Shown: one piece after another, positions 22,006-37,000 of the stretch | Layout of the letters: the number at the start of each line of letters is the position of its first letter | Position numbering within the stretch: the stretch's first letter is position 1 | Origin: Platerodrilus igneus | Lineage: Eukaryota > Arthropoda > Insecta > Coleoptera > Lycidae | DNA length: 64,000 nucleotides | Assembly (NCBI GenBank): GCA_036346225.1 | Contig: JARFIW010001670.1 | Coordinates: 5,270,001-5,334,000, forward strand | Direction: 5' to 3' | The notes under the pieces: generated by a model | What the model was told of the DNA's origin: nothing | What the model saw: only the letters and a program-made list of their open reading frames with translations | Database searches by the model: none | Made by a program: the position numbers and the translations under genes

Positions 22006-25000
22006 CTGAAATTTAAAAAAAAAATAGAATTCACCATCAAATATTTTAAATGTGTTTACTCACATTCATCGATATTTTGTAGATCATACACTAAGAAGTT
22101 GTTGTCTCTATTATCCCCACCAGCAGTTATTACAAATGATAAATCAGGACATAACTCAAGACAGTGTACAGCTCCTATGTTAAAATTGTTTTCATGTACT
22201 ACAACTGGCTGTTCTTTATCAGCAACGTCCCATATCTTAATTAAACCATCTGAAGATGCTGTTAAAAATAAACCTGCACATTTTTCACTTACACTAAATC
22301 CAGTTACTTCTTTTTCATGTGCTTTAACTGACCACATCATACCCTGTCTACAATCAAAATATTGTACATCACCTATGCTTGTCGCTGCAAAAAATGCAAA
22401 CGGATCAAGTGGATTCCAAGCAATTCTCTCAGCTTCTCCAGATATTTCCCAATTTTGATATGTATCTATGTTACGACAATCAAAAACTTTTACAGTTTTG
22501 TCACATCCTCCTGCTAATAGTGTTTGAGGTTCAAGTTTGTGCCAGTCTAAGCACTGCACTTTATCTGTAAAAGCATTAATCGATGAGGCAGGTTCACCTT
22601 GATCTAAATCCCATAATAGAATACTTTTATCTACAGAAGCACTTGCTAGTATGTGGTCAAAATTTTTATTCCATGCTAGATCTAGAACAGCATCTGTGTG
22701 TCCCATCTGTTGTAAGCCTCTTTTACGACTACCTTTTCGACCTAATTTGAAAGCTGGTTCTAAACAATTTACAATATCTAGATCCCACACTTCAATAATT
22801 GGGTTTAGAGAACCAATAGCACAATAATTTCCAGGTGGATGTCCAACCTCGTGATCTAACCATTCGATACATAAAGGAAAAGCAGGCAGTAGAAAATCGT
22901 GATGAACATACAGAGATTCTTCATTTTCGTTGTACACTAATAACAAAAAAAGGTTGTTATTTTTAAATCTTTTGCTAAATAAATAAACATTTATGTACAG
23001 CCAAGCTACACATATTTGTACTCGTTTAAAATATGAAAATGCAAAAACACGGTACATTCATGATTAAGGTTTTTCTATTAACATGGAAATGCTATAGACA
23101 ATTTTCATGGTTTGGTGTGTCATGTAAGTAGAAACCTCTTGCATCATAGATTCAAATCTGGTTGCAATCAAATACATACATATTATTCTTTCCATTATTT
23201 GTAACCACAAGTGCAAAACTAACTTTATATTTCTTGTAAATCTCAAAAACGCAAATAACATTGTTTGCTGTAATAAAGTATATTGAGGGGTTATTAAAAC
23301 CAGGTCTAATATAGATACAAGTTGTAACCATTAAACACCAGTATTGGTAAACAAGTTCACACACAGGCAGCTCCAAGCACAGGTGGACTGGGCAGCCGTG
23401 TGAGGTCCCATGCTAGTGTGGGCACAGTGCCAAGGGAAAATTTATGGAAAATTAATGTTCAAAGAAAGAGTCCCAAACCACAAAAAAGAACTAAAATGTA
23501 TACACAATAGTTTAATGATTAAACAAAGTTTTTATTTAAAAACTAACAACATAAGAAATACGGAGCTAGACAAGGTTTTTAAAGGAAACGAAATACATTG
23601 TATAAAAGACTATAATATAATACTTACACAATGCTCTGGACTCGAACACAAAACTTTCTTAGAACCAATTTAAATAAACTTGTGTTGTTTGTCTTGCAGT
23701 CTTTAAATTAAAGAAAGTTAACGGCTTACGTAAACATGTATGATGCACCTCTAATCTTTTAATGAAAAATCTGTTTGACTTTAAATTGTAGTCCTCTATT
23801 CATAAAATAACGTAATAGACATTTACCTAACCAGTTATGAAAAGACTAATTTTATTTGACAAATGTAATATTTGCATTGCTAGAGTTTGTTTATGTCCAC
23901 TGCCAATCTGCCACTAGCACTGCTGCAACTACGCCCCACTCCACAAAAACATTCCTCTGTGGTAGAATCATTTCTAGGCGACAGTTACTCATCATAACGC
24001 ACTGAATCGGTGCCAGTCAAAATGTAGAGTCATTTATTGTGCAGTGTGCAATTTGAATCTCGATTTCTTTGTGATGTTTATTTCTTGCTTTGTTGTAACT
24101 ACTGTAAACTGTTTTTTGATTGATAATACTATGATTAGTTATATTTAATTAGACAGTTGTAACAGGTTAAAATACACGGGTCAGACAGAAACAGAAACGA
24201 AAGAAATAAGGGCCCATACAAATCATGGTCACGTATAAAAGATAAAGCAAATTTAGAAAGACCGGGGTAACTACAAATGCGAAGAGTGGGATAGTTCACA
24301 TATACAAGAAAAGTACATAGCCATCGATTGTTTATATTTACAATAAAAATTTTAATTTTTATTACCTTGAATATAAATTAAAAACAACATTGAAAACACA
24401 AACAAATAATAATGTGGATCCAAATGTTAAAAATGAAAATGTTACTAGTGGGAAATCAAAAAGCTTTGCAGATGCCCTAAAAACCAATGATAATGTTTTG
24501 TTAATCAAGCCAAAAAAAGACCAAAATTCAAACAAGACCAGAAATGAAATTAAAGAAAAGATTAGTGTTAGTGAATTAGGGGTGACTATTGCAGGAATTA
24601 GAGGCACAAATAAGGGTGGACTTGCTATCAGTTGCTCATCCAAAGAAGATTTAATCAAGCTGAAAACAGAAACCAAAAATAAATTACATGGTGAATATTT
24701 AATCAAAACACTGAGTAAACAAAAACCATGTGTAAAAATTGTTGGTATTTTAGAAGAGATTGCACCTGATTCTCTAATAAATGCTATTATCAAACAAAAC
24801 AGATGTATTAGTGACAATGCTGAAATCAAAGTGATTAATATAAAAGGATGGTAAATAACAATAGTAAATGGACTGCAATTATACAGGTGGATATTGACAC
24901 ATATAATAGCATACTAGATAATGGTGCTCTTTGCATTGAATTTTCAGCTTGTGCGGTTTATGAACATATTAATATTAAAAGATGCTTTAATTGTTATGGG

Positions 25001-28000
25001 TATAACCACTATGCAAACGTTTGTCAAAAACAACCAGTTTGTTCTAAATGTGGATATGAAAATCACCCAGGGGAAGTGTGTAAGAATTTGGAAACACAAT
25101 GTCCGAACTGCAAAGAAATGAATACCAAATATTCATTAATGCTCAACATTAACCATTCACCCTTTGATAAAACCTGTCACACATGGTGCAAGCAATTGCA
25201 GATAGCTCGTTCCAAAATTGACTATGGTAAACAAGTTTAGCAATCACAGCATAAACAACAGTGTTTCGGTATCCGGGATAAGCAATATATACATATCAAA
25301 AATCAAAATGTTAAAACCTTATCAGTATGTCACTTAAATATACGTTCGTGGGTATCGTGCTTTTCGCATTTTACAGACTTTGTGAATAATGAGAAGTTTG
25401 ATATCATAGCATTATCAGAAACTTGGCTCACAAAGGATATACCGTCTGAACTAATCATGTTACCAGGTTATGCGTTAACAAGATTAGACAGGCCAAGTAG
25501 GGGAGGCGGAGTATGTTTTTACGTAAGGACATGGATCAATTGGAAGAATGTTGATATAAGTTATATAACAGGAGCTGAACTAGAACAGCGCTGGATTACA
25601 TTTAAAATTAAATCTCAGTCATATATAATGGGTGTCATATACAGATGTCCCACAAAATCGATAACATGCCTGAAAGAATTGGAGAGCGTATTATGTGATT
25701 ATAGCATTAAATACGATAACACAATATTAATGGGTGATATTAATATCGATATGCTCCAAACTACCAGAGCTAGTAATTATTTAAATCAGATATTAGAATG
25801 TTTCAACTTAACAAGATCTAATATAGAACCTACAAGAGTAACAGAACATTCAGAAACACTACTCGACATTGTATGTGTTAGCAACAACATCAGTATCCAA
25901 AAGTGTGGTACACTGGATATGAATATCATGTCAGATCATCGTCTTATATATGAAATTATAAAAACAGATACATATCAAGTCTCTGTGAAATATAATACAG
26001 CAAGAAATTTTAAGTATTTTGATTTGGAATTATTTAACAATGATGCTAAATTGTTAAATTGGGAGCAAATTCTAAATATGCAAAATATTGATGACAAAGT
26101 GAGTTGTCTTAATAATATGATAAGGGAATTATTTGATTTACATGCACTCATGCAACGATTTAGAACTAGTAGTCTGAATAAACCTTACATAACTGCAACT
26201 ATAAAAAATATGATAAAGCTGCGTGACAAAGCATATGCTCGTTATCGCAGAACTAAATTAGCAAGTCATTTTGGGTATTATAAAGATTTACGTAATATTA
26301 CTAATACTGCAATTAAAGCAGAGAAAGCTGCATACTTTAAGTTTGAAATTAATAAACATAGAGGCAACAAGAAAAGATTGTGGGACTTCTTTAGGAAAAG
26401 ACAAATATATCATAAACCAGAAAATACAATCCAAGAAAATTTGAACGACCCCAATCACCTAAACAGATTCTTTGTTAAGGCTGCAGAAAATTTGGCCTCA
26501 AGTATAGAAACAGATAAAAATAATAAATTAGATTATCCAGTGTTTAAGCAACAATTTAAATTTGATATGCAAAAAATTACACATGATGCAGTATACAAAA
26601 TTATTTTTGGTATGAAATCAGAAGCAATTGGTGTGAATGGTATTGGCATAAAAATGCTAAAATATATAATACCTTTCTGTATAGATGTGCTGGTTAATAT
26701 TTTAAGATGCTCATTAAATGAAGGAACCTATCCTAAGATATGGAAGTACTCAATAGTCACGCCTATTGCAAAAGTATCTAATGCTACAGAATTGTCTCAT
26801 CTAAGGCCAATCAATATTTTAAGCACAATGTCAAAAATAGCAGAAAAAATAGTTTATGATCAGTATAGTGAGTATATCAATACATATATTTTGCCATCAG
26901 CACAGTCTGGATTCCGAAAGGGGCACAGTACGATAACAGCGCTATGTAAGATTGTTAATGACATTACGAGAGCTATGAATGAAGCCAAGGTTACTCTATT
27001 GGTAATGTTAGACTATAGCAAAGCATTCGAACTAGTAAATATACAACTTTTGCTTCGTAAATTAGAATTATATGGTTGCAGTAAGACAGTTTTATTATGG
27101 TTTAAAAACTATCTCAGTGAAAGGTATCAGCAAGTAAAGCTCAACAATAGATTCTCAGAATTTTTACCACTAAAGCAAGGAGTGCCACAGGGAAGTGTTT
27201 TAGCACCGATTATATTTTCCCTATTTACTGCAGATCTACCAGAGGTGATAAAGGTATGTTCAGTGCACATGTATGGCGATGATGTGCAAGTGTATGTATC
27301 ATGTATGCCAGAAGAAATTAACAAAACTATTCAATATTTAAATATGGATTTGGAACAAATATCTAAATCGTCAAAAGAAAATGGTTTACTCTTAAATCCT
27401 ACAAAAACGGTCGCTATGTGCTTGGGAAATAAATTGGCTTGTAGGAAAGTTCACGACAATATAAATGAGGTTATCACAATCGATAATGTAGAAGTTACTT
27501 TTTCATCGAGTACAAAAAATCTTGGTCTTATTATAGATACCAATTTAAATTTTGAAAAGCATGCAGTAACAAAGATTAAGTCAGGCTATGCAATTTTAAA
27601 GCGACTATATAGTTATAAAAACTTGATTCTTTCACATGCAAAAATGGAATTATGCAATACTTTAATAATTAGTCAGCTTGATTATTGTAGTTGTGTCTAT
27701 TTTAATTATCTAACTAACGAATTAAAAAATAAGTTGCAGGTATTACAAAATAGTTGCATACGATTTATTTTTAATTATAGAAAATTTGATCATGCAACAC
27801 CTATTTATAAAGAACATCAAATTTTAAAATTTCAAGGTAGGTGTGAATTGTTGTTTGCGGTGCTACTGTATGGAATTATTATTACAAAAAAACCAAATTA
27901 CTCGTATGAACTACTAAAGAAGCGAAGTGACATACATAATCTAAACTTAAGGTCAGTAGACATGATTAATGTACCTAGGCATCAAGTAGCCAAATTTAAA

Positions 28001-31000
28001 GCTTCATTTGAACATACGGCAGCTAAGTTTATAAATCAAAATATAAATCTGTATAAAAGTTGTAAAAATCAATGTACATTTAAGAAAGATATGAAAAAAA
28101 TTTTGTTAAATAAGTATTATAAAAAATAATCTAAGTAAGTGTACTAAATTATAGTCAGGAGTGGTTGAAAATCAGCCTTGCTGAACCATGTCCTTTTGGA
28201 TATATGTATTTGTATATATTCAATAAATCAAATTTATTATTATTATTATTATTAAAAAAAAGCAATTATACTCTACAGACAATTTTTAATAATTGATCTA
28301 CGAAGGATGCATTTCGTAGCGTAACCTATAAAAAGGATTGGTAACGAACAAAAAAGTAAAGCTTGCGATTTCTTTTGGACAAACATTTTAATATAAACAA
28401 AGTACATTTAAAACAATTTCTAATATCAATTTCAAGTATCAAGAAACACTAATGAAGCTAGTTTCTAACAGGTTTTGAGGTTCAGGTTACACATCAACAT
28501 CAAAGTATTTTCTGGTGATAGTAAATGCATTACGAACGAGCTGTCAGCCTAGATTTGCAGCTTTGAAGTTCTATGAATACAAATTTGGCTTTATGTACCC
28601 TATTAAAGGTCTTCGGGCGTGATGACCTGATGAATAATTGTAAGGACCTACAACTTTCATTGAGCAACAGAGATAAGCATGATATCAACTCTGTGGAATT
28701 GTATGAGCAGCTAAAAATGTTGGTCCTTGTCTACTATGGAAATCAACACAATGTATTTTCACTTCTTAAGTATATGCACAGAACAGCTTGAAAGCTGTTA
28801 ATGTCGTATTAAGAGTAATATGTACAATTCCTGTCATAGTAGCGGCTGCTGAAAGAAACCTCCAAGTTAAAGCTTATCAAAACCTACCACCATGGCACAA
28901 AATCGGCCATCATCTGTAGCCCTTCTCTCCATAGAAAACGAGATAGCAACCAGTCACTATTTTAGTGAAGTGATTGAAGACTTCAACTGAAAAAAAGACG
29001 CAGAGTTACCTTTTAATGAAGTACATTAATAAGCACAATATATTGTGTTGAGTGATAAATAGGTATAAGGTGTTCTAATCTCATATTTTTAAATTTTTAG
29101 TTGGATATTTGCCATCCAAAATAATTTCACTCCTGATGTAAAATCTCTTTCTTATTAACTTCACTAAGTTTATTTATTTATTTAGCATACATCTGCTCAG
29201 ACAGAAAATCCAATAATAGAGCAGGAATCAAGCTTGATACATAGAAAATAATAAAATATAACAAATTACATAACTAAAATTTAAATTAACTAAGACTTAT
29301 TTAAAATCACTTTCTTAATAGTAGCCACAGTTGAACAATAAATGTCAAATTTGGTCAAGTACAAATTATAGTTATTGTACATCTTGAATATGGGCGAGAA
29401 TTGGAAGGAGTTAGTTTTTACAGCTCGTAGGTAGAATGGAAAGTTGCCTCGAGACTGAAATTGTGGCACCTTGAATTGTATATAATTAAGGATCTCAGGG
29501 CAATCAATACCACCATAAAGAAGCTTAAATAAAAAGAGCATGAAAAAATACTTGTGCGTCAACTCAAGATCATGTATGCCGAATCTTACCTGTAAGTGTA
29601 ACAGTGGAATTCCTTGAATAGGGTACACACTGTCACATTTCAAGCACAAAAATTTAAGGAATCTCCATTATACACTTTCAATTTTTAGCTTATGAAGTTG
29701 GTAATTCAGACTTCACACCGTCATTGTATATTCAAGTTTTGGTCGAACAAAAGCAAAATACAGAGTTTTCAACAAATGCACATCATAAAAATTAGCAGAG
29801 TTACGCACAATAAATTCAAGGGTTTTATAAGCTTGAGCTATCATGACATTGATATGGTTAACAAAATTCTGGATCAAATGCAACTCCTAAGTCAAGATAT
29901 GTATTAGATTTTTTCTAATATAACATTACTTATAGAATAGTTGAAAACTGTTGGTTTCGTCCTTCTTGTAAAAGACATAAAGACGCATTTATCAGTCTTC
30001 AACTTCAGTAAGTTATAAATACAATAATTGTTAATCTTGTTCAGGTGTTTAGTGTCATGCAATCTTCGAGGCTATCGATACTTTTTAACAATTTGAGGTC
30101 ATCGGCATATATTAATAGAATAGAATTAATGTTTTAATTGATGTTGTTAATAAAAAAGTTGAAAAGCAGTGGCCCCAAAACGAAGCCTTGAGGCACCCCT
30201 GAAGTAACAGCTATATTACTAAATATATATCCCTTGTATGTAACGGTTGACACTCTATTGGACAAATAGGACTGTAGAAACCAAATAAACCTTAATATAA
30301 GGCCAAGCTCATAAAATTTTACTAATAGTTCCCATGATCAAGTCGATCAAAAGTCTTACATTGTTCCATGTAAATTACATCCACCTGGCCTCTGTCATCT
30401 AAGCTTTCAGAAATATATTGCCTTGTACATATGAGATTAATAACTGTCGACCGTCCTAGAGTAAATCAATGTTGGCATGGTGTTAACTGTGATTTTTGTG
30501 CTGAATGTCAAATAATTAAAGAGTAAAGATTTAAAGACCTTGTTGAAGTTGCATAAAATTGCAATAAGTCTATAGTTACCTATGTCTGATCGATCTTTTG
30601 TCTTGAAAACTGGACAGATCTTAGAATGTCTCCAAATTATAGGGTAGACTGAAGTTTTAAGCGACAGATTGAACAAGTAAGTTAAAGGTCTAGTTAGGAG
30701 GTAGGCAGAATCATGCAGCAAAAAAGCAGGAGTACCATCTGGACCGGTAGTAATTTTTTGTTTAAAATTTCCAGGTACTCGCAAAATGTCATCTTCAAAA
30801 AATGTGGGGGGTTTATGGTTGGCACCCCTGTAAAGTTATTCCAATCACCTTCCCTGAATGTTGTTGAGGAAATAAATGCTGATTGAAAATAGTGGGCGAA
30901 AGCATCCACAATGGCCTATGGATCAGTTAAATGAGTATTATCATATTTCATGTTGCCAGGACTACCACTAATGTTTTTCGTACCATTGATGTAAGACCAA

Positions 31001-34000
31001 AACTGTTTGGGATTGTTCTTTAGGTTGGATTCAATATGTAATAAACAGTGTTTGTGGGTAGCTTGTATTTTGTGTTTGATATGAGCCCGTAACAATTTAA
31101 ATTCCTCCAAAGTTTGGTCATGGCCATAAGCTTTGTAAAGACGCCAAGTTTTAGATTTATTTTTGATGTCATAAATAATAATAATAATAATAAGTTTATT
31201 CAAAGTAATAATATAACAACAAAATTATATAAATAAACAATATAAATAAACAATGCAAAACATAAGTCCCCTAAGTCTATTCGACTGTGCATGGACTATC
31301 AACTATATAAACTGACATTAAGTAAGTGCATTTTATTAATAAACAGTTCTAAATCTTTGTCTTTGCATACATAATATGTAATGATAGTTTCTTAATTTTG
31401 TAAAAACAAAATGTGTATTAAGGGTTTGCCCCCCTTCCAAATATAAAGGTTTAGGTTTCAACTAATAAACTACACGATACTATGTACTTGTGCACGTTCC
31501 AACACTATAATGTAATATTTAAACATTTTCTTTACTAATGGTAATGAATTGCAAATTGTAATTTAGTTTTTATACAAGTTAGGTAACTGGTTATAAATCA
31601 GGTTCATAAAGCTATGTATAGTGATGCTTCGAATATAAGGTCTTTGAACGTTATCATTTAGTTTATACCTGGTGTCGTATTTATAGTGGATATGGTGGAT
31701 ATGTTTCCTGTTATTTTTATTCTTATATAAATATAAAATAATGCTGTACATAAACAATTGCTTGATATCCATTATGGCCGTTTCAATAAACAGCAGGTGT
31801 GAAGGATAAATGAAGGGCTTATTGTATATTATTTTTAGAATTCTCTTTTGTAGGACGTCAACTTGATGAAGATAACAAGGAGATCTTTGCAAATAATCAA
31901 CATGGGTTTGTGTCACGGAGATCAACAGTCACAAATCTATTAGTTTATACCAACTATATAACACAGGCATTAGAAAATCGTTACCAGGTCGATGCACTAT
32001 ATACAGATTTTGCCAAGGCTTTCGATCGAGTAAACTTAAATATACTCATGTATAAACTGCACAATGCAGGTTTTGATGGTAAGATGCTACAATGGCTCAG
32101 TAGCTATTTATACGGAAGATGGCAGTGTGTCAAATACAAACAATTACATCGTACAAATTTCCAGTACAGTCAGGAGTCCCACAAGGCTCCCACATTGGGC
32201 CCTTATTATTTCTTTTGTTTATTAATGACATAAACCTTGTCTTTAAGCATTGCAAATTCCTAATGTTTGCAGATGATTTAAAAATCTATCGCAGTATCAT
32301 ATCGCCAAGTGACTGTACAATGATTCAAGATGATTTGAACTTGCTGCACATATGGTGTGAACTTAATAGACTATCTCTTAATATCAAAAAATGCTATAGC
32401 ATTACCTTCTCACATATCGCCCGTGGCAACACAGTACTACATCGATGGCATCGTATTGAGTAGAGTAGATGAAATTAGAGATGTTGGAGTAATATTAGAT
32501 TCAAAACTTTCATTCAAACCACAAATACAACATTTAACTAACAAAGCAATGAAATTGCTAGGATTTGTATTCCGTGACTGTCAGGGATTCTCAATTAGAA
32601 CTTGCAAATTGTTATACTGTGCCTTAATAAGAAGTATTCTTAAATATGCCTCCATCATCTGGTCACCCTATTACAAAAATAGCATAATTAAAATTGAAAG
32701 AGTCCAGCTGAAGTTTATCAAGTTTATAGCATATAAAATGGGATTACAAAAACAACAATACAATGTTCAAGATATTTTAGACATACTACAACTTATCTCG
32801 CTTCACGATAGGCGTACATTAAATGACCTACTTTTTCTACATAAAACTATTAATGGTTTTGTTAACTGCCCTGAAATACTCGAATTAATTAAATTAACAG
32901 TTCCTTCTAAATTAACACGTAACTTCAACCTTTTCTATTGTGAATGCCATCGAACTAATTATGGTAGTCATTTCTATCTAAATCGAACTGCAATTATTGC
33001 CAACAAGTTTAAATAATTAAATTGGTTTAATAGCAGTCATCAATCCTTTAGAATGTCTGTATTAGCTAATATTAAAAATAAGTTATAGATTAAGTTTGTA
33101 TGTATACACATTTTCTGTTTATTGTAAATGGGGTTTCCCGTAAATGTATGAAAGTACAAATAAATAAATAAATAAATAAATAAACAAGAGGACGCTCCTC
33201 CCCAACTTAAGATACTATAGTTAAGTCTAGATTCGACTAATGCATAATAAATAATTCTTAGGTGGGTAATATCGAGGTATTTCTTTTAAGTATTTCAAGT
33301 TGTGTAATAAGGTTCTTAAAACTTTAGTCACATTATTTAAATGAATATTCCATCGCAAATGAGAGTCTAAATACACACCTAAGTATTTTGTACTTTCTTG
33401 CAATTTAATTTCCACACTTTCTTAGGATAGTTGAATTTTAAGAGTACTAAATTTTGGTAATCCGACTATGTTATTAGAGAATGGAATAAAGCATGATTTT
33501 TCATAATTCACTGTTAATAATTTATGACTATATATGTTAAATAGTATTTTTAAATCATCTTCAACCATTTTTTTCAGCTCTATCCAAGTATTTCCCGTAT
33601 ATGTAATTGCCGTACCGTCAGCAAAACTAATTATTTTACCGTTTAAATGAGTATCTTCAACCATTTTTTTCAGCTCTATCAAAGTATTTCCCGTATATGT
33701 AATTGCCGTATCATCAGAAAACCTAATTATTTTACCGTTAAAGGAGTTGTAAGTATATTATTTATATACATATTGAAAATAGAATTGGCCCTAAAACAAT
33801 TCCTTGAGGTACGATAGTCCATATTTTATACTTCGAGCACTACTGTAAGTATTTCCTATTTTGACAACTTGTGTCCTTTGTTCCAGATAACTCTGAAAAA
33901 GTTTACTGGAATCTCCTCTTATTGCTGAATAATCCAAAGCTTCCAGTATTTGCGTATGACTAACAGTATCAAATGCTTTGGCTAGATCTAGGAAAACAGC

Positions 34001-37000
34001 AAGAGTTGGCTTACTTTCTTCAAGACTGTTTGTAATATTTTCACAATTAAGGAATTTATAGCATCACTAGTGGAATATCCTTCCCTAAAGCCAAACTGAT
34101 TATATACTATAGTATTGTTTTGATTAAAAAAATGTATGATGCAGGTTTTCAAAGTTAATTCAAATATTTTCGCAATCGATGTAATAATAGATATAGGTCG
34201 GTAGTTTGCCGGATTTACGTTATCTCCCTTTTTATGAATCGGTATTACAACCACATTTTTAAATGAATCAGGAACAATGTTTGTCTCATATATTTTATTT
34301 ATTAGAAATGTAAGTGGTGAAACAATTAAATGGCTTATTTCTTTTAATAACTCTGATTTTATACCATCGCTTCCAACAGCTTTTTTACTTTTTAGTAATT
34401 TTATTATTTCTAAAATTTCATTTTCTTGAACCGGTCTCAAGAAGAAGGTTTTATCACATTTTTTTGTATATGGTACTGGAGTAGTTGGTTTTTAAATTTT
34501 ACTAGCAAGTGCTTCCCCTACCTTACAAAAGAAATCATTAAACGTGTTTGCTATCTGTGTTGGATCTGATATCATATTGTTTACAAAAATCTCCTTGACC
34601 CCCTTATTTTGTACAGTACGATTTTTATTACTTACGATGGTCCATAACTTTCTCGCAGAGTCTTTAATTAGCATAAATTTCATTGACATAATAATTATAA
34701 TTTGTTTTTTTTTATTACTTTGTTCACAAAATCTCTGTATTGCGTGTAAGATGCCTTTTTAGATTGTTACTTGGGTCGCTTTTGTCTTCTCTGTATAATA
34801 AAATTTTCTTATTCATGGAATTTATTAATCCTGGCGTTATCCACTCTTTACATGATAAATTATTCCTTTTCACTTTTTTTATAGTTCTATAATGTGTAAC
34901 ATATGTATTTATTGAAGCAATCAGGTTATCTGTTAATTTATTAACATCACATTCATCATAGTAAGTAGTCCAATCATGAGTTTGTACGGCATCTTTTATT
35001 TTTGAGTAATTTATGTAAATAATTTCCTTTAAGTTGTTTTTGATTTGGCTATGCTGTTCCCACTGTATATATAAAGTTGCGGCCCTATGATCTATAATGT
35101 AAGTATCTATAACTGTCGAAATACAATTTAGATAGTGATCTTTATTTCTTGTTTTCATAAATATATGGTCTATGCAGCTTTCAGTGTTACCAGATATACG
35201 AGTATTTTTGTTAATCAAGGAAAGGAAACCGTGTTCGCTTAAAATATCCAGATAGTTATTTGTAGTTTCTTTTTCACTATTTATGTTTTTATTGTCTCCG
35301 ACTATTATATGGATATGACAATGATATCTCTTGTAAACCATGGTGGATAGTTGTTACTCCTAGGCGATGTTCTAGGGACAGTGTCCATAAAAATTGAGTG
35401 CAAAATCTCATAGAAGTAGCTGCAAGCATCAATAACATCTTCACGATACAGGATACCATCTCAATCAACCATACATGGTAGAGAGCTGTTAAAGTTGACC
35501 TTTTTGAAGTTAAATTGAAGATTGTGTTTGGAACCATAATCCTTAATGAAACCTTTTATAGGCAATTTTATTTATAGTGAGGATCGAGTATCGTCTTCCG
35601 GTAATAGACTAAGAATGTGATACAAATGATACATGGCAAAACACTACAATGCCAAGATATCATTATCAAGAAAGCTAACAGTCTGTACAATCTTGTTTAT
35701 GCCAATATACGACACATGATTTACTTATCGGAAATAATAAAATAAGTTGTGATATATGCACAATCAGACATGGTTAAACCGGTAAAAGAACTATATATAC
35801 TAATGCCACTAAGCAACTTCTAATACACAATTCACTCCCTGTGCTGATATTGCATTTAAAGCAATTTCAGATTTTAAAACCTCATTCTGTGAAAATTATT
35901 AACTACATTTCCTTCCCATTGTTACTGGAATTAACACTGTTTTGTTCAAAACGATGTGAATATCTTCCATCATTTAATTTCGATCAAACTAAAGTGTTAC
36001 ATACATTACATGATGTTGTGCGACATAACGGTTCAATTCCATAGCGAACACTAGGATGCATATTAGAAAAGGACAGTTATCGTTGGCAGTTCCTACAAAA
36101 TAATGAAAATCAATTTTTGTTTTTGCCGTATAATGGTGCCAAAGTTAAAGCTAACATTTCACTGGGAAGGTGGTATTATGTCAGTCACGCTTATATCGCA
36201 GAAGTGTCAGAAAAATGTACTTGAGGCATAGGCATACTTACTATTTTATGAACTAATTTGAAAATCAATTTTACTGTTAATATATTTTGTTTTAGTTTTG
36301 TAAAGTGCTTTTATACCATAAAGCTAATAGAATGTCATTCATTTTATTGTTTGAAATAATAACAAATATACTAGACTAGTTTTTTTAAAAATGATTATCA
36401 CAATGCCTTTTAGAGATATTGATTTATTTGTAAAACACCCTTCTTGTACTAAAAATGCCTTCGAAAATTACCAAATAAAAATTTTTTCCCCAAATAAATA
36501 AACACGGGGGTTTATTTAATTCCTTCCTGAAATCGGTACAGTTTACTTCACAATACTGCAAATTTCTGTAAGATTTGCATTAAAAGTAGCCGAGGGAAAT
36601 TTTTTCAATGGAAGTATAGGTTGTTCCGGAGGCCTTGGAAACGACAAAAACACTTATTATACTTACATTTTAAGTACCCATAAAAAACAATTGAGACAAA
36701 GGTTTCAACAAAATCAAAAGTGGTGGGTGTTAAATCTCGATTTTTTTGATGATTTGAAATGAATTGTACAAGAATTTTTTCTAGAAATGTTACAAACCAG
36801 AAGATGGGTATGTGTATGGTACAAATCACAAAAAAAATGCATTCACATCATAGGTTTCTGAATTAAAACACGACATACCTTTAAAAGATCTATCGGAATA
36901 TACTTAATGCATAAGATTTGAAAGTATGTCATTTTTTAATGCAGCAACCTATGAGGTGAATGCATTCTTTCATGATTTGGACTACATCTGCCAATACAGT

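Larger units (their letters stand above)
24362..28255 (+). mobile_element. Near-intact CR1/Jockey-type LINE
   Basis: It is inserted in repeat copy C. ORF1 has CCHC knuckles; ORF2 has an apurinic-type endonuclease and RT and is open throughout. The 3' end has an AATAAA-like motif and a (TTA)n tail at 28230-28250. It looks 5'-truncated in ORF1, because the frame has no ATG before the left edge. I saw no RNase H domain. It is the youngest-looking LINE in the window. Target duplication is not clear. Confidence 0.9.

Noticed and set aside
22937..23057. PWP1 exon 5 extended upstream as one open frame
   Set aside because: The extension reads through an AG acceptor into intron. Exon 4 supplies the correct preceding residues in the right phase.
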